11,302 nt of DNA from the NCBI GenBank assembly GCA_020433785.1, contig JAGRCC010000504.1, positions 1-11,302 on the forward strand, given 5' to 3'. Shown here piece after piece: positions 1-6,514 of the stretch. The translations under genes were made by a program, and so were the position numbers. Numbering within the stretch: position 1 is the first letter of the stretch; each line of letters starts with the position of its first letter. Source of the DNA: Anaerolineae bacterium (lineage in GTDB: Bacteria > Chloroflexota > Anaerolineae > 4572-78 > J111). The notes under the pieces are model-generated. The model was not told where the DNA came from and did no database searches. It was given only the letters and a program-made list of their open reading frames with translations.

Positions 1-2167
1 GGAGAGCTAATACCATTTCCTGTAATCTCTGAGTAGCATCCTTGGCCGAAATTAAATTGTCTAGAACAAAAAAAATAATAGCAAAAAAAACGATTAAAAC
101 AAGAACTACCATATAGCCAAATAGGGGTACTTCAAAATATAACATTGCCAGTAGGGTGATAATTGATAAAGCCGCAATAACAGAAATACCAATTAATGTT
201 ATTTCTATCTGACTTCTACTGGTACTAACCATAGTTGTTGATGGTTGAGATGGTCTTTCTATCAAGGGAATGAATTTACTATACTGATTTGGATTATTCC
301 CTTTTATATAGGCTAACAGTTCATCGAATTGATCATGTTTCTCACAATAATCGATCAGTAGTTGAATTTTCCATATGTAACTCATCTCCAAGGCAAATTT
401 ATTATATACAGGACGAAAGTTGTCAAAGCAATATATCATCAATTCTTGGTCGTCAAATGTAGCCATCACTAGATCACGGACATCATTTGTGTTGTAGGGC
501 GTTTCATTAGAAACTAATAGGCCAACGCTTGATCTGGTTGAATTAGCCTGGGGGAATTGTGAAGGTGAAGGTGAAATTGACACACCATCTTCCTCGGGTG
601 CCATCCGATTCACCTGATTAGGGTCATCCCAGTTAGGCCATTTATCCAACCGTTCACATAGTAAGGCGGCAGCTAGCAACGCTTGTTCTTTGAGCTTTTC
701 GTCTTCCTGTCTTTGCCAAACATCAAGGGTATGGAAGAGTAAGGCCTGATAATATTCAGGTTTACCATTATTATTAAGTTGCACCAATTCAGAGGCCAAA
801 TAACGCAGCGTCATAATCGTATGGTAGGCCCGCTCAAGACCCTTATCCTCGAAAGGGATATTATCAGGCTTTGTGGCAAGGGTGCTAGGGGCCAGTAATA
901 AATGTTCAAAATGAAATCTATCGGTCAAGCTGGGTAGCGTCGACAGAAAGTTGAATTTGATATCCGTCTCCATTTCGGCAAAATCGTTAAGCGCATGTCC
1001 TTCACCGATGTGAGCGAAGTCAAGCGGCCAATAGTTCCTGTTCTCGATCAGAATATTTTCACCACGCAGATAACTACAACACGGAAACCTCTGCGAAAAG
1101 ACTTCAAAAGCTAATTTGTCTTGCGACGGCAGCCAATCAGCCGGATCGAGAAAATCTCTGTCTAACCCCTCAAAATGCAATTTAGACGGCTGCCCCTCAC
1201 TTTTATCGGATGGAACAACGTCTAAATTGAGCTGGTTAGTATACACCTGGAATAAGTTCATGGGTTCACGTTCAGTTGAACCTGTGATTTTTCGGGGAGT
1301 TTCAAAGAAGATTTTTAGGAGGGCTGTAATTTCCTCTAAATCTTCTTTGATGAAAACGTCTTTGACCGTACGGATATTTTCCAACTCCGTAACGCCACTA
1401 AGCCGACAAAAGAATCCTCCCCACTCCCGTGAGTAAGCGTCCTCCTCAAGATCGACATTACTGCCTATATGACGTTGGAGATGCCGATGAGCGGCCATAT
1501 CGCGTTTTATTTCATCTCGCGTACTGAGTTTAACGACTACTTGTCTCGCCCATTTTTGGCGCCTGGGGCGTACCCGTAGAAGCACGGAGCCGGTTTGTGC
1601 TTTGTCTTTAAGCAGCGGGTAAATGAGGATGCTAGTATCTTCGTGGAACAGATTCTGTAATATATGGCTTACATCGTCCGCTGTTGGGCAAAATGGGTTG
1701 GTAACTTTAGGGTTTGGTAGCTGCGCGGCGATAGTTGCCGGGTCGGGGGAGCCGTTGATCTGTAGAGCTAAATTGGCTGTCATTTCAGAAAATGCTTTGT
1801 CTATTCTGAGGAGCAATTCAGAGTAAGAGGGATTATCACTTTTACTGAAATGGTCAATTGCCCGCTCTCGATGGGCACGACGAATATTTTCAGGGTCATC
1901 GTGCCGACTAAACACGATAAAAGGAATATCATATTTTCGCAAGGCTTTGGCTGGTTCAAGTGGATCGCCAGCCGATCCGGTTTGCCCGGGTTCAACCATG
2001 ATTTCGGTAACGGCCAGATGAATGACCGCCTGCCTCAACCGCTCATCGACCTCGGTTAAATTGACCGCCGTCAAGACACTGTAGCCTTTGTTATTCAAGG
2101 CGGTTACCAGGCGTACCCTAGTTTCTTCTTCTGGATCGACGATTAAAATGCGTTTAGGCATACTCAT
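1..2167 (-). CDS. Degenerate REC / pseudo-phosphotransferase / EAD1-like adaptor / two-TM membrane protein, 3' end beyond window
   Basis: The frame is open for 722 codons from ATG 2167 to the window edge, so the C-terminus is missing. GAGGA lies 8 nt before ATG 2167, which favours it over ATG 2161. Residues 5-127 form a receiver-like domain (start KRILIVD), but the phosphoacceptor position is Glu55 (context AVTEIMV); Ser87 and Lys109 remain. Residues about 165-515 form an aminoglycoside-phosphotransferase/protein-kinase-like fold with the VVVK lysine (K213) and a DFAHIG metal-site motif (D383). The catalytic loop reads CSYLRGENIL where the upstream paralogue has HGDLNSHNIL, so the catalytic Asp is Tyr366. 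A Pro/Ser-rich linker leads to a small helical domain at about 560-632 (VRDLVMATFDDQEL...FDELLAYIKG) resembling the EAD1 adaptor of bacterial conflict systems. Two hydrophobic helices follow at about 655-678 and 681-702, then a polar tail. Domain calls come from motif recognition only. I infer a membrane-anchored, catalytically dead signalling scaffold. It lies 73 bp after its paralogue in one operon. Confidence 0.85.
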   Translation of the reverse strand, partial: MSMPKRILIVDPEEETRVRLVTALNNKGYSVLTAVNLTEVDERLRQAVIHLAVTEIMVEPGQTGSAGDPLEPAKALRKYDIPFIVFSRHDDPENIRRAHRERAIDHFSKSDNPSYSELLLRIDKAFSEMTANLALQINGSPDPATIAAQLPNPKVTNPFCPTADDVSHILQNLFHEDTSILIYPLLKDKAQTGSVLLRVRPRRQKWARQVVVKLSTRDEIKRDMAAHRHLQRHIGSNVDLEEDAYSREWGGFFCRLSGVTELENIRTVKDVFIKEDLEEITALLKIFFETPRKITGSTEREPMNLFQVYTNQLNLDVVPSDKSEGQPSKLHFEGLDRDFLDPADWLPSQDKLAFEVFSQRFPCCSYLRGENILIENRNYWPLDFAHIGEGHALNDFAEMETDIKFNFLSTLPSLTDRFHFEHLLLAPSTLATKPDNIPFEDKGLERAYHTIMTLRYLASELVQLNNNGKPEYYQALLFHTLDVWQRQEDEKLKEQALLAAALLCERLDKWPNWDDPNQVNRMAPEEDGVSISPSPSQFPQANSTRSSVGLLVSNETPYNTNDVRDLVMATFDDQELMIYCFDNFRPVYNKFALEMSYIWKIQLLIDYCEKHDQFDELLAYIKGNNPNQYSKFIPLIERPSQPSTTMVSTSRSQIEITLIGISVIAALSIITLLAMLYFEVPLFGYMVVLVLIVFFAIIFFVLDNLISAKDATQRLQEMVLAL

Positions 2168-2240
2168 AACGCTCGTCCTCAAGTATTTAAGATAGAACTA
2201 AATTTGTCTGGCACTTGATCGACCTAACGAGAATGGCTCC

Positions 2241-3992
2241 CTAATTACGACCGAGAATATTCCCCACAAATTTTTGTATTTTTGCTGAAATCGACGAATC
2301 GTTTGTCTTCGACTTGGATGAAAGGGTAGCCGTAACATTGGTGTCAACCTTCGGCGTCGAGCGCTGCCACGTCGGCCAAGACTCTAAGCGTTCACAAAGA
2401 AGCGCTGCTGAAAGTAGAGCATAACGCTTCTTGGCGTTTGTCATCTCCGTGCCGTCAGAGGCGGTGCAAAGAACATTCAAGGAATAAAATAGTAGGGCTT
2501 GATAATACGCCCGCATATCGGAGCGTAAATTTATCAGATCAGATGCCAGTCGGCGTAAAGACAAAATAATTTGGCCGGCTTTATTTAATCCTTCTCGTTC
2601 AAAGAAGATATTCGAACCATTATCTTCATAAGTTGTCGGCGAGAGAAACCTTATCTCGAATTCAAACAACGCTTCCAGATTATCCAGGGGTAAAAGATTG
2701 AATTTAATATCAGCTTCCAGGCTAATAAAATCGTACAGCGCATGAAACTCTCCCGCCTGGGCAAAATCTGTCAACCAAAAGTTTTTAAATTGATCGACTA
2801 AAATATTGTGACTATTAAGGTCGCCGTGAATTAGCGATGTTCGAGAGAAAACCTCGAACTGTCTGAATTCATTCGTCTCTGATAATATCCAGGTAATGGG
2901 ATTTTTGAACGTTTCGGCTAAACCATCGATGGTTATAACCTCATCGGTCAAAAGTTCCGCCTGAAATGAGGCGGCGGCCGTTTGGAGTTTTTGTGGGGTG
3001 AGGCCAAGCCGTTGCGTATAGCTAGCCGTTAGATCGATCTCTTCTCGGGTGGCATCTGCGAAGATGGGGCCAAAGGTCTGCTCAAAAAATTGCTCTAATA
3101 ATTTTATGACGCTTTCCGCCGAGTCCCACAAGATAATGTCACGTAAGGGTTGCAGTGATACCCGCTCCCCCGCCCCGACGAAGGTATAAATCAATCCGCC
3201 AATTTTGCGAGAGTAAGCCGGCCCTTCTAAAACTGTCAATTGTTGTCCTCCCAAGAAAGGTTTTAAGCGCCGATAATGGTCAAATTCTTCATCAACTTTC
3301 TTCCACCAACCAAATTTCACCACAACAGGCAGACCCGAACCGTATTTGAAATAAGGACGAACTTTTACCAAAACCGTGTTATTTCGGGGTAATACAGGTG
3401 TTTCTGAAGGGTGCTTTGGCTGAAATATAGGTTCGAGTCCAATTTTAATGATACTTCGATCATAAAAAAGCGTTTGCAAAATTTGACGGATATCCTCCTC
3501 GGAAGGACGAGTTTCCTCGTCTGCTTCGGGTATCTGAAGTTTTCCCACTAATTCGATTAGCCTGTCAATGTCTCCCTCAATCTCCAAATCGAAATTGACT
3601 TTGACATCTGACTGAAATAAATGATCAACAGCATTAACTAATTCTCTAGCGGCGTACTGACTATTCTTACTAACCACTTCTTTAGCGCCAACTTCACTAA
3701 ACGCTCGCCGAACATTGTCGCGATCCTCATAAGCGGTATATATCATACATGGCATGTGGGGGGATAATGTTTTGGCCACATCAAAACCGCTGGTGTCAGC
3801 TTGTTTACTGTCATCTTCCAGCCGCAAGTCAACAATACCCAAGTGAAAGATATTTTTATTGAATAAGCTCTGGGCACGCTCAACGCTATTAGCCTTTGAA
3901 ACTTTGTAACCGCGACGGCCTAAGCTTAAGGCCAGTGCATCTAAGACACTGTTGTCATTATCTACCAGTAAAATACTTTTAGCTATTGTCAT
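2241..3992 (-). CDS. Response-regulator receiver fused to an APH/protein-kinase-like phosphotransferase
   Basis: A cytoplasmic protein of 583 aa. Residues 5-128 are a CheY-like receiver with the acidic pair D11/D13, phosphoacceptor D55 (GIVDLRLED), T86 and K109, so all canonical residues are present. After a linker, residues about 170-545 form a phosphotransferase/kinase-like fold: VVVK lysine K226, a candidate alpha-C glutamate at E235/E236, the catalytic loop HGDLNSHNIL (H389, D391, N396), and D409 in LTDFAQAG as second metal ligand. The tail (about 546-583) is polar, Ser/Thr/Lys-rich and ends in a short amphipathic stretch. The substrate is unknown; the fold could phosphorylate a protein, small molecule or nucleotide. 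The start chosen is ATG 3992 because GGAGG sits 8 nt upstream. ATG 4007 would add five residues (MEVKK) but overlaps that Shine-Dalgarno. It lies 41 bp downstream of the histidine-kinase-like gene, its probable phosphodonor. The kinase-like part may match one of the ternary-complex-associated domains described in conflict systems, but this is uncertain. Confidence 0.88.
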   Translation of the reverse strand: MTIAKSILLVDNDNSVLDALALSLGRRGYKVSKANSVERAQSLFNKNIFHLGIVDLRLEDDSKQADTSGFDVAKTLSPHMPCMIYTAYEDRDNVRRAFSEVGAKEVVSKNSQYAARELVNAVDHLFQSDVKVNFDLEIEGDIDRLIELVGKLQIPEADEETRPSEEDIRQILQTLFYDRSIIKIGLEPIFQPKHPSETPVLPRNNTVLVKVRPYFKYGSGLPVVVKFGWWKKVDEEFDHYRRLKPFLGGQQLTVLEGPAYSRKIGGLIYTFVGAGERVSLQPLRDIILWDSAESVIKLLEQFFEQTFGPIFADATREEIDLTASYTQRLGLTPQKLQTAAASFQAELLTDEVITIDGLAETFKNPITWILSETNEFRQFEVFSRTSLIHGDLNSHNILVDQFKNFWLTDFAQAGEFHALYDFISLEADIKFNLLPLDNLEALFEFEIRFLSPTTYEDNGSNIFFEREGLNKAGQIILSLRRLASDLINLRSDMRAYYQALLFYSLNVLCTASDGTEMTNAKKRYALLSAALLCERLESWPTWQRSTPKVDTNVTATLSSKSKTNDSSISAKIQKFVGNILGRN

Positions 3993-4000
3993 TTTTTTGA

Positions 4001-4005
4001 CCTCC
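4001..4005 (-). promoter_or_regulatory. Shine-Dalgarno GGAGG that decides the start of the REC-phosphotransferase gene
   Basis: On the minus strand the sequence reads ATGGAGGTCAAAAAAATGAC. GGAGG is spaced 8 nt from ATG 3992, which is ideal. The upstream ATG at 4007 shares its G with GGAGG and cannot use it. The receiver therefore begins MTIAKSILLVD, the usual short lead-in to the first beta strand. Confidence 0.75.
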
Positions 4006-4033
4006 ATTGTATAAGTAAATTCTATTCACACTT

Positions 4034-5272
4034 CTATGTTGAAGTTACAGTTACTATTGGTAATGTCATCAGCAATTGGGTCCCCCTTCCTTTACCCGTG
4101 TAGACCAGACTTAAGTCTCCATTGTAGCTACAAGCTATGAAGCGCGCGATAAGGACTCCCTTACCGGTGCCCGGTGTTTTATTACCTTGGGGCCGTCTAA
4201 CCGGTCTCTTAAGAAAATTAGCTAAAGCAAAATCAGGAATACCTCGCTGACCGGTATCCGTGATGGTAATATGCGCCAGCTCATCGATTTGCTGCGTAGC
4301 CACGGTTAGTCGTCCCCCCTCCGGCATCGCTTTCAGAGCGTTGTTAACCAATTTCTCCATTGCCACTTGCAGCCATTGGGCAGGAATATTGACTTTAACC
4401 GTGGGGCAGTTCAATTCAAACGCGCACTCTACATCGTGACGATTACTGGCCCAACGGGCGACCATTATTTTTAATTCATCATCGATGCGGGTATCGCCTC
4501 CGGTCTTATCAGGGGCTTCTAAGGGGACCGAACTGGTAAACTGGATGCGACGTAGATCATTAACAACCCGCTCAACACCGTCGAGTGACTCGGCGATCTT
4601 TTTTAGTAAATCGTCTGACACATTGGATGAGGTGATCAAGTTACGCAAATCCTCTGTATAGATATCGATGCTAAACGTTTTTTGATGAACGGTATGCTGC
4701 CATTCGGCCCCAAACAGACCTAACCAGGCCACAGCCTGGCTGGCATATCCAAAATCTCGGGTTTCTTCATACTGGACAGCCGCCAAGATCATTTGGCTCA
4801 ATATCATTACAAATTTTTGGCCGGCCTGATCTAATCCATTTATCTCTTCATGGCCTAAGCTCAAGACTCCGATATAGTGCTCTTGGGTTTGGAATAAAAC
4901 GGCCAGTTCTGCCCCTGTTGGTAATAGAGGCTTGATCTGATCAGGCGGCCGGGTGACATCGCTAATCAACTGATGGCATTTTTCTTGGACTGCCTTTGCT
5001 GCTAAAGTAGAACCGGCTGCCGGAATTTGATCGAGCCGTTCTCTTAGTGGCTCTCGCTGCGTCGATGGGTAAATTGCGACCAGTTTCAAATACTGGCCCT
5101 TAACCAGGTGGATCACTCCGATTTGAGCTTTGGTGGCCATAACAGCTTGCTCTAAAATCTCTTGGAGGACCTTGGCGCTGTCCAGGTCAGGTTCAACAAT
5201 GATGCGGCTGGCCTGATAAAGGGCATCAAGATAGGCTTTGGGGTGATTATTTAAATCTTCACAGTTGTCCAT
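4034..5272 (-). CDS. GAF-domain histidine-kinase-like protein (soluble)
   Basis: A 412-aa protein with no signal peptide or membrane segment. Residues about 15-170 look like a GAF sensor domain (helix YLDALYQASRIIVE, strands IGVIHLVKG and LAVLFQTQ, then YIGVLSLGHE). Residues 175-245 are a helical hairpin with a non-canonical H-box around WQHTVHQK; H193 or H196 is the candidate phospho-histidine. Residues 260-408 are a HATPase_c domain: N-box EKLVNNALKAM (N310/N311), G1 box DTGQRG (D339, G341), G2 box GTGKGVLIARF (G368-G372) and a C-terminal GRGTQLLMTLP strand. A clear F-box is not visible. The likely role is to sense an intracellular cue and phosphorylate the receiver encoded next. It is the first gene of the operon. 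No strong Shine-Dalgarno precedes ATG 5272; only AGG 9 nt upstream is seen. The kinase assignment is firm, but autophosphorylation by this H-box is inference. Confidence 0.87.
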   Translation of the reverse strand: MDNCEDLNNHPKAYLDALYQASRIIVEPDLDSAKVLQEILEQAVMATKAQIGVIHLVKGQYLKLVAIYPSTQREPLRERLDQIPAAGSTLAAKAVQEKCHQLISDVTRPPDQIKPLLPTGAELAVLFQTQEHYIGVLSLGHEEINGLDQAGQKFVMILSQMILAAVQYEETRDFGYASQAVAWLGLFGAEWQHTVHQKTFSIDIYTEDLRNLITSSNVSDDLLKKIAESLDGVERVVNDLRRIQFTSSVPLEAPDKTGGDTRIDDELKIMVARWASNRHDVECAFELNCPTVKVNIPAQWLQVAMEKLVNNALKAMPEGGRLTVATQQIDELAHITITDTGQRGIPDFALANFLKRPVRRPQGNKTPGTGKGVLIARFIACSYNGDLSLVYTGKGRGTQLLMTLPIVTVTST

Positions 5273-5457
5273 CTAACGCTGCCTGTTTAACTAGTTTGAT
5301 CCACTTTAAATGACACTCATTAAAAACCTACCTGATTGGGGTTTAAGCCGTCCCCAAACGGAATTTGATAGACTAAGCCTACGGTTAATTAACTCAAGCT
5401 GCCATCGGTGTACTCAAACTAGGGGACAGGCAAGCGGCTAATGTAAAAACTCGTGCT

Positions 5458-5498
5458 TCTTATGCCGTCTCTTTAAATTCAACATTACAGGCATAAGA
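5458..5498. repeat. Inverted repeat, 9-bp perfect arms
   Basis: TCTTATGCC (5458-5466) and its exact complement GGCATAAGA (5490-5498) flank a 23-nt A+T-rich loop. A short T-run follows on either strand (TTAGTTTTTC on plus; GAGTTTTTAC on minus after a gap). It could be a weak bidirectional terminator or a protein-binding site. The long loop and displaced T-runs make an intrinsic terminator doubtful. Confidence 0.4.
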
Positions 5499-5670
5499 GT
5501 TAGTTTTTCATCCCATTGGCCGGCAAGGTGGCAACCGGGGTTAACTATTTACAAGATGATAAAGAACCTCTGGTCCAATTTCTTGGGGCTTTCAGAAGTA
5601 CTACCTCTATTTTATTACTCGCCTTGTGAGCTAAATTGTTATTTAGTTGGCAAGATGATAGCAGGTTGAT

Positions 5671-5778
5671 GGCAAATTTATGATAAGAGGATGATATTTA
5701 GCCGCTAATGTCAGGTGGGTTACCGGCGGCTTTTCGATGTGGTCGTTAACGCGAGTTGGCAAATTTACTATAAGAGGA
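5671..5778. repeat. Spaced imperfect direct repeat, 21 bp, 87-bp period
   Basis: GGCAAATTTATGATAAGAGG starts at 5671 and GGCAAATTTACTATAAGAGG at 5758. Over 21 bp (5671-5691 and 5758-5778) they differ only at two adjacent positions. Both lie between the antitoxin stop and the signalling operon. They may be binding sites for one regulator, or a small duplicated element. With only two copies and an 87-bp period there is no array. Confidence 0.6.
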
Positions 5779-5831
5779 ACAAATAGTTTGCCTCAAACGG
5801 AAAATCCTCAACAAACCTGTATGATCTGGTT

Positions 5832-6119
5832 TTAAGCCAGTTCCAAAAATATATCGGGATGCTGTTCCGCAATCCGTAGTAGAGACTTAGCGGGTCCGCT
5901 GGGTTGGCGGCGGCCTTGTTCCCAATCTTGGATAGTTCGTACGCTAACGCCCATCAGGCTAGCAAAATCTGCTTGGGGTAAATTTAATTTTTGCCGGATT
6001 GCCTTTGCCGAGGAGGGTTCGGAAAGTTCGCGTTGTCGCAGTAATACTTCACCGGCTTTGTGCGCTTTGATTTCCTTTATTCCATCTAAGATTTCCAATC
6101 CGATAGCTCTATTTGTCAT
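5832..6119 (-). CDS. higA: HigA/NadS-type XRE-family antitoxin and autorepressor
   Basis: A 95-aa DNA-binding protein. Residues about 38-78 form an XRE helix-turn-helix: IRQKLNLPQADFASLMGVSV then RTIQDWEQGRR, where QADFASLMG is the first helix of the motif and VRTIQDWEQG the recognition helix, followed by the typical QPSGPAKSLLRIAE helix. The N-terminal 35 residues probably contact the toxin. ATG 6119 is preceded by GAGGA with 8-nt spacing, located inside the 3' end of the ancestral toxin frame, and the two frames overlap by 11 bp (ATGACAAATAG). Such overlap is usual for translationally coupled toxin-antitoxin pairs with the toxin first. It probably binds the inverted repeat at 6431-6451. It is intact although the toxin is interrupted, so it may persist as a solitary regulator or anti-addiction protein. 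The family is certain; the exact subfamily name is less so. Confidence 0.88.
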   Translation of the reverse strand: MTNRAIGLEILDGIKEIKAHKAGEVLLRQRELSEPSSAKAIRQKLNLPQADFASLMGVSVRTIQDWEQGRRQPSGPAKSLLRIAEQHPDIFLELA

Positions 6120-6423
6120 CTTTAAGTTCCTCTGCTATTTTTTTCAATATGTGGCTTGGAATACTTTCCCGCTCATTTTTACCGTAAACCGTTAATAATC
6201 AAATTTCATGGTCGCGACGTTTCAAGTAGTAAATTACCCGAATACCCCCACTTTTTCCTGTACCAGAGGTAGCCCATCGTAATTTCCTAACCCCACCTGT
6301 ACCTCGAATAATATTCCCTTTCTCCGGGTATTTCAGCAAAAAGTGCTGTAAGCTAAGGTATTCATCATCGTTGAGGTAAGTTCCAATCAGTTTTGTGAAA
6401 AGCGAGGTTTCTATGAATACCAT
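6109..6423 (-). pseudogene. higB: HigB2/RelE-type mRNA interferase toxin interrupted by an in-frame TGA
   Basis: The frame from ATG 6423 encodes 74 residues (starting MVFIETSLFTK) with hallmarks of the HigB2/RelE toxin family: DDEYLSLQHFLLKYPEKG, GTGGVRKLRW and GKSGGIRVIYYLKR. It stops at TGA 6199-6201. Past that TGA the same frame continues for 29 codons, LLTVYGKNERESIP followed by a Lys/Glu-rich helix, ending at TAG 6109-6111. That is the expected last strand and helix, which would give a 104-aa protein. The family usually has an aromatic residue at the TGA position, so one TGG-to-TGA or TAT-to-TGA-like change is enough. The truncated product lacks the final beta strand and helix and is probably inactive, unless TGA is read through or the base is a sequencing error. 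The in-frame ATG at 6441 is unlikely to be used because it lies inside the promoter spacer. The antitoxin gene begins within its 3' end. Confidence 0.8.
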
Positions 6424-6429
6424 AAATAA

Positions 6430-6458
6430 ATTATACGGCATTGCCGTATAATTTTCAA
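6430..6458 (-). promoter_or_regulatory. Sigma70-type promoter of the toxin-antitoxin operon, predicted leaderless
   Basis: On the minus strand, -35 TTGAAA (6458-6453) and a consensus -10 TATAAT (6435-6430) are separated by exactly 17 nt. Counting the last base of the -10 as -7 puts +1 at about 6423, the A of the toxin ATG. No Shine-Dalgarno can exist on such a transcript, so initiation would be leaderless. This excludes ATG 6441 as the start. Confidence 0.8.
6431..6451. promoter_or_regulatory. Palindromic operator for antitoxin autorepression
   Basis: Arms TTATACGGCA (6431-6440) and TGCCGTATAA (6442-6451) are perfect 10-bp complements around one central base. The palindrome fills the promoter spacer and overlaps most of the -10. 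A dimer of the XRE antitoxin bound here would block RNA polymerase. The site fits the usual negative autoregulation of such loci; binding is inferred. Confidence 0.82.
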
Positions 6459-6514
6459 GTCATAAACTCAAATTTTCGTTACAGGAGAGCAGTAAGCCAG
6501 TTGGGGCTAAGTTT

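Larger units (their letters stand above)
5273..5831. other. 559-bp intergenic region with no convincing gene
   Basis: It separates the toxin-antitoxin locus from the signalling operon and should hold the operon's promoter. I see no ORF with recognisable content and no tRNA. It contains a spaced 21-bp direct repeat, a 9-bp inverted repeat, and a short repeated motif GCSGCTAATGT near 5434 and 5701. On the minus strand before the kinase gene, TTGAGT near 5396 followed about 19 nt later by TCTATC is at best a weak promoter candidate, so I call no promoter. Confidence 0.6.

Noticed and set aside
1116..1436. Plus-strand ORF inside the edge gene
   Set aside because: Antisense to the well-supported pseudo-phosphotransferase frame; low-complexity Ser/Arg composition and no recognisable domain.
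5671..5778. CRISPR array
   Set aside because: Only two imperfect repeat copies, a spacer far too long for CRISPR, and no cas genes.
6199..6201. TGA recoding (code 4/25) or selenocysteine
   Set aside because: All Trp codons elsewhere in the window are TGG and no other in-frame TGA occurs; no selenocysteine-type hairpin was evident.
6424..6441. ATG 6441 as toxin start (adds MPYNLF)
   Set aside because: It lies within the promoter spacer and operator, upstream of the predicted +1; the family starts at MVFIETS.
6459..6514. Terminator for the oxidoreductase
   Set aside because: Only a 4-bp stem (AGCC/GGCT) without a T-run is visible.
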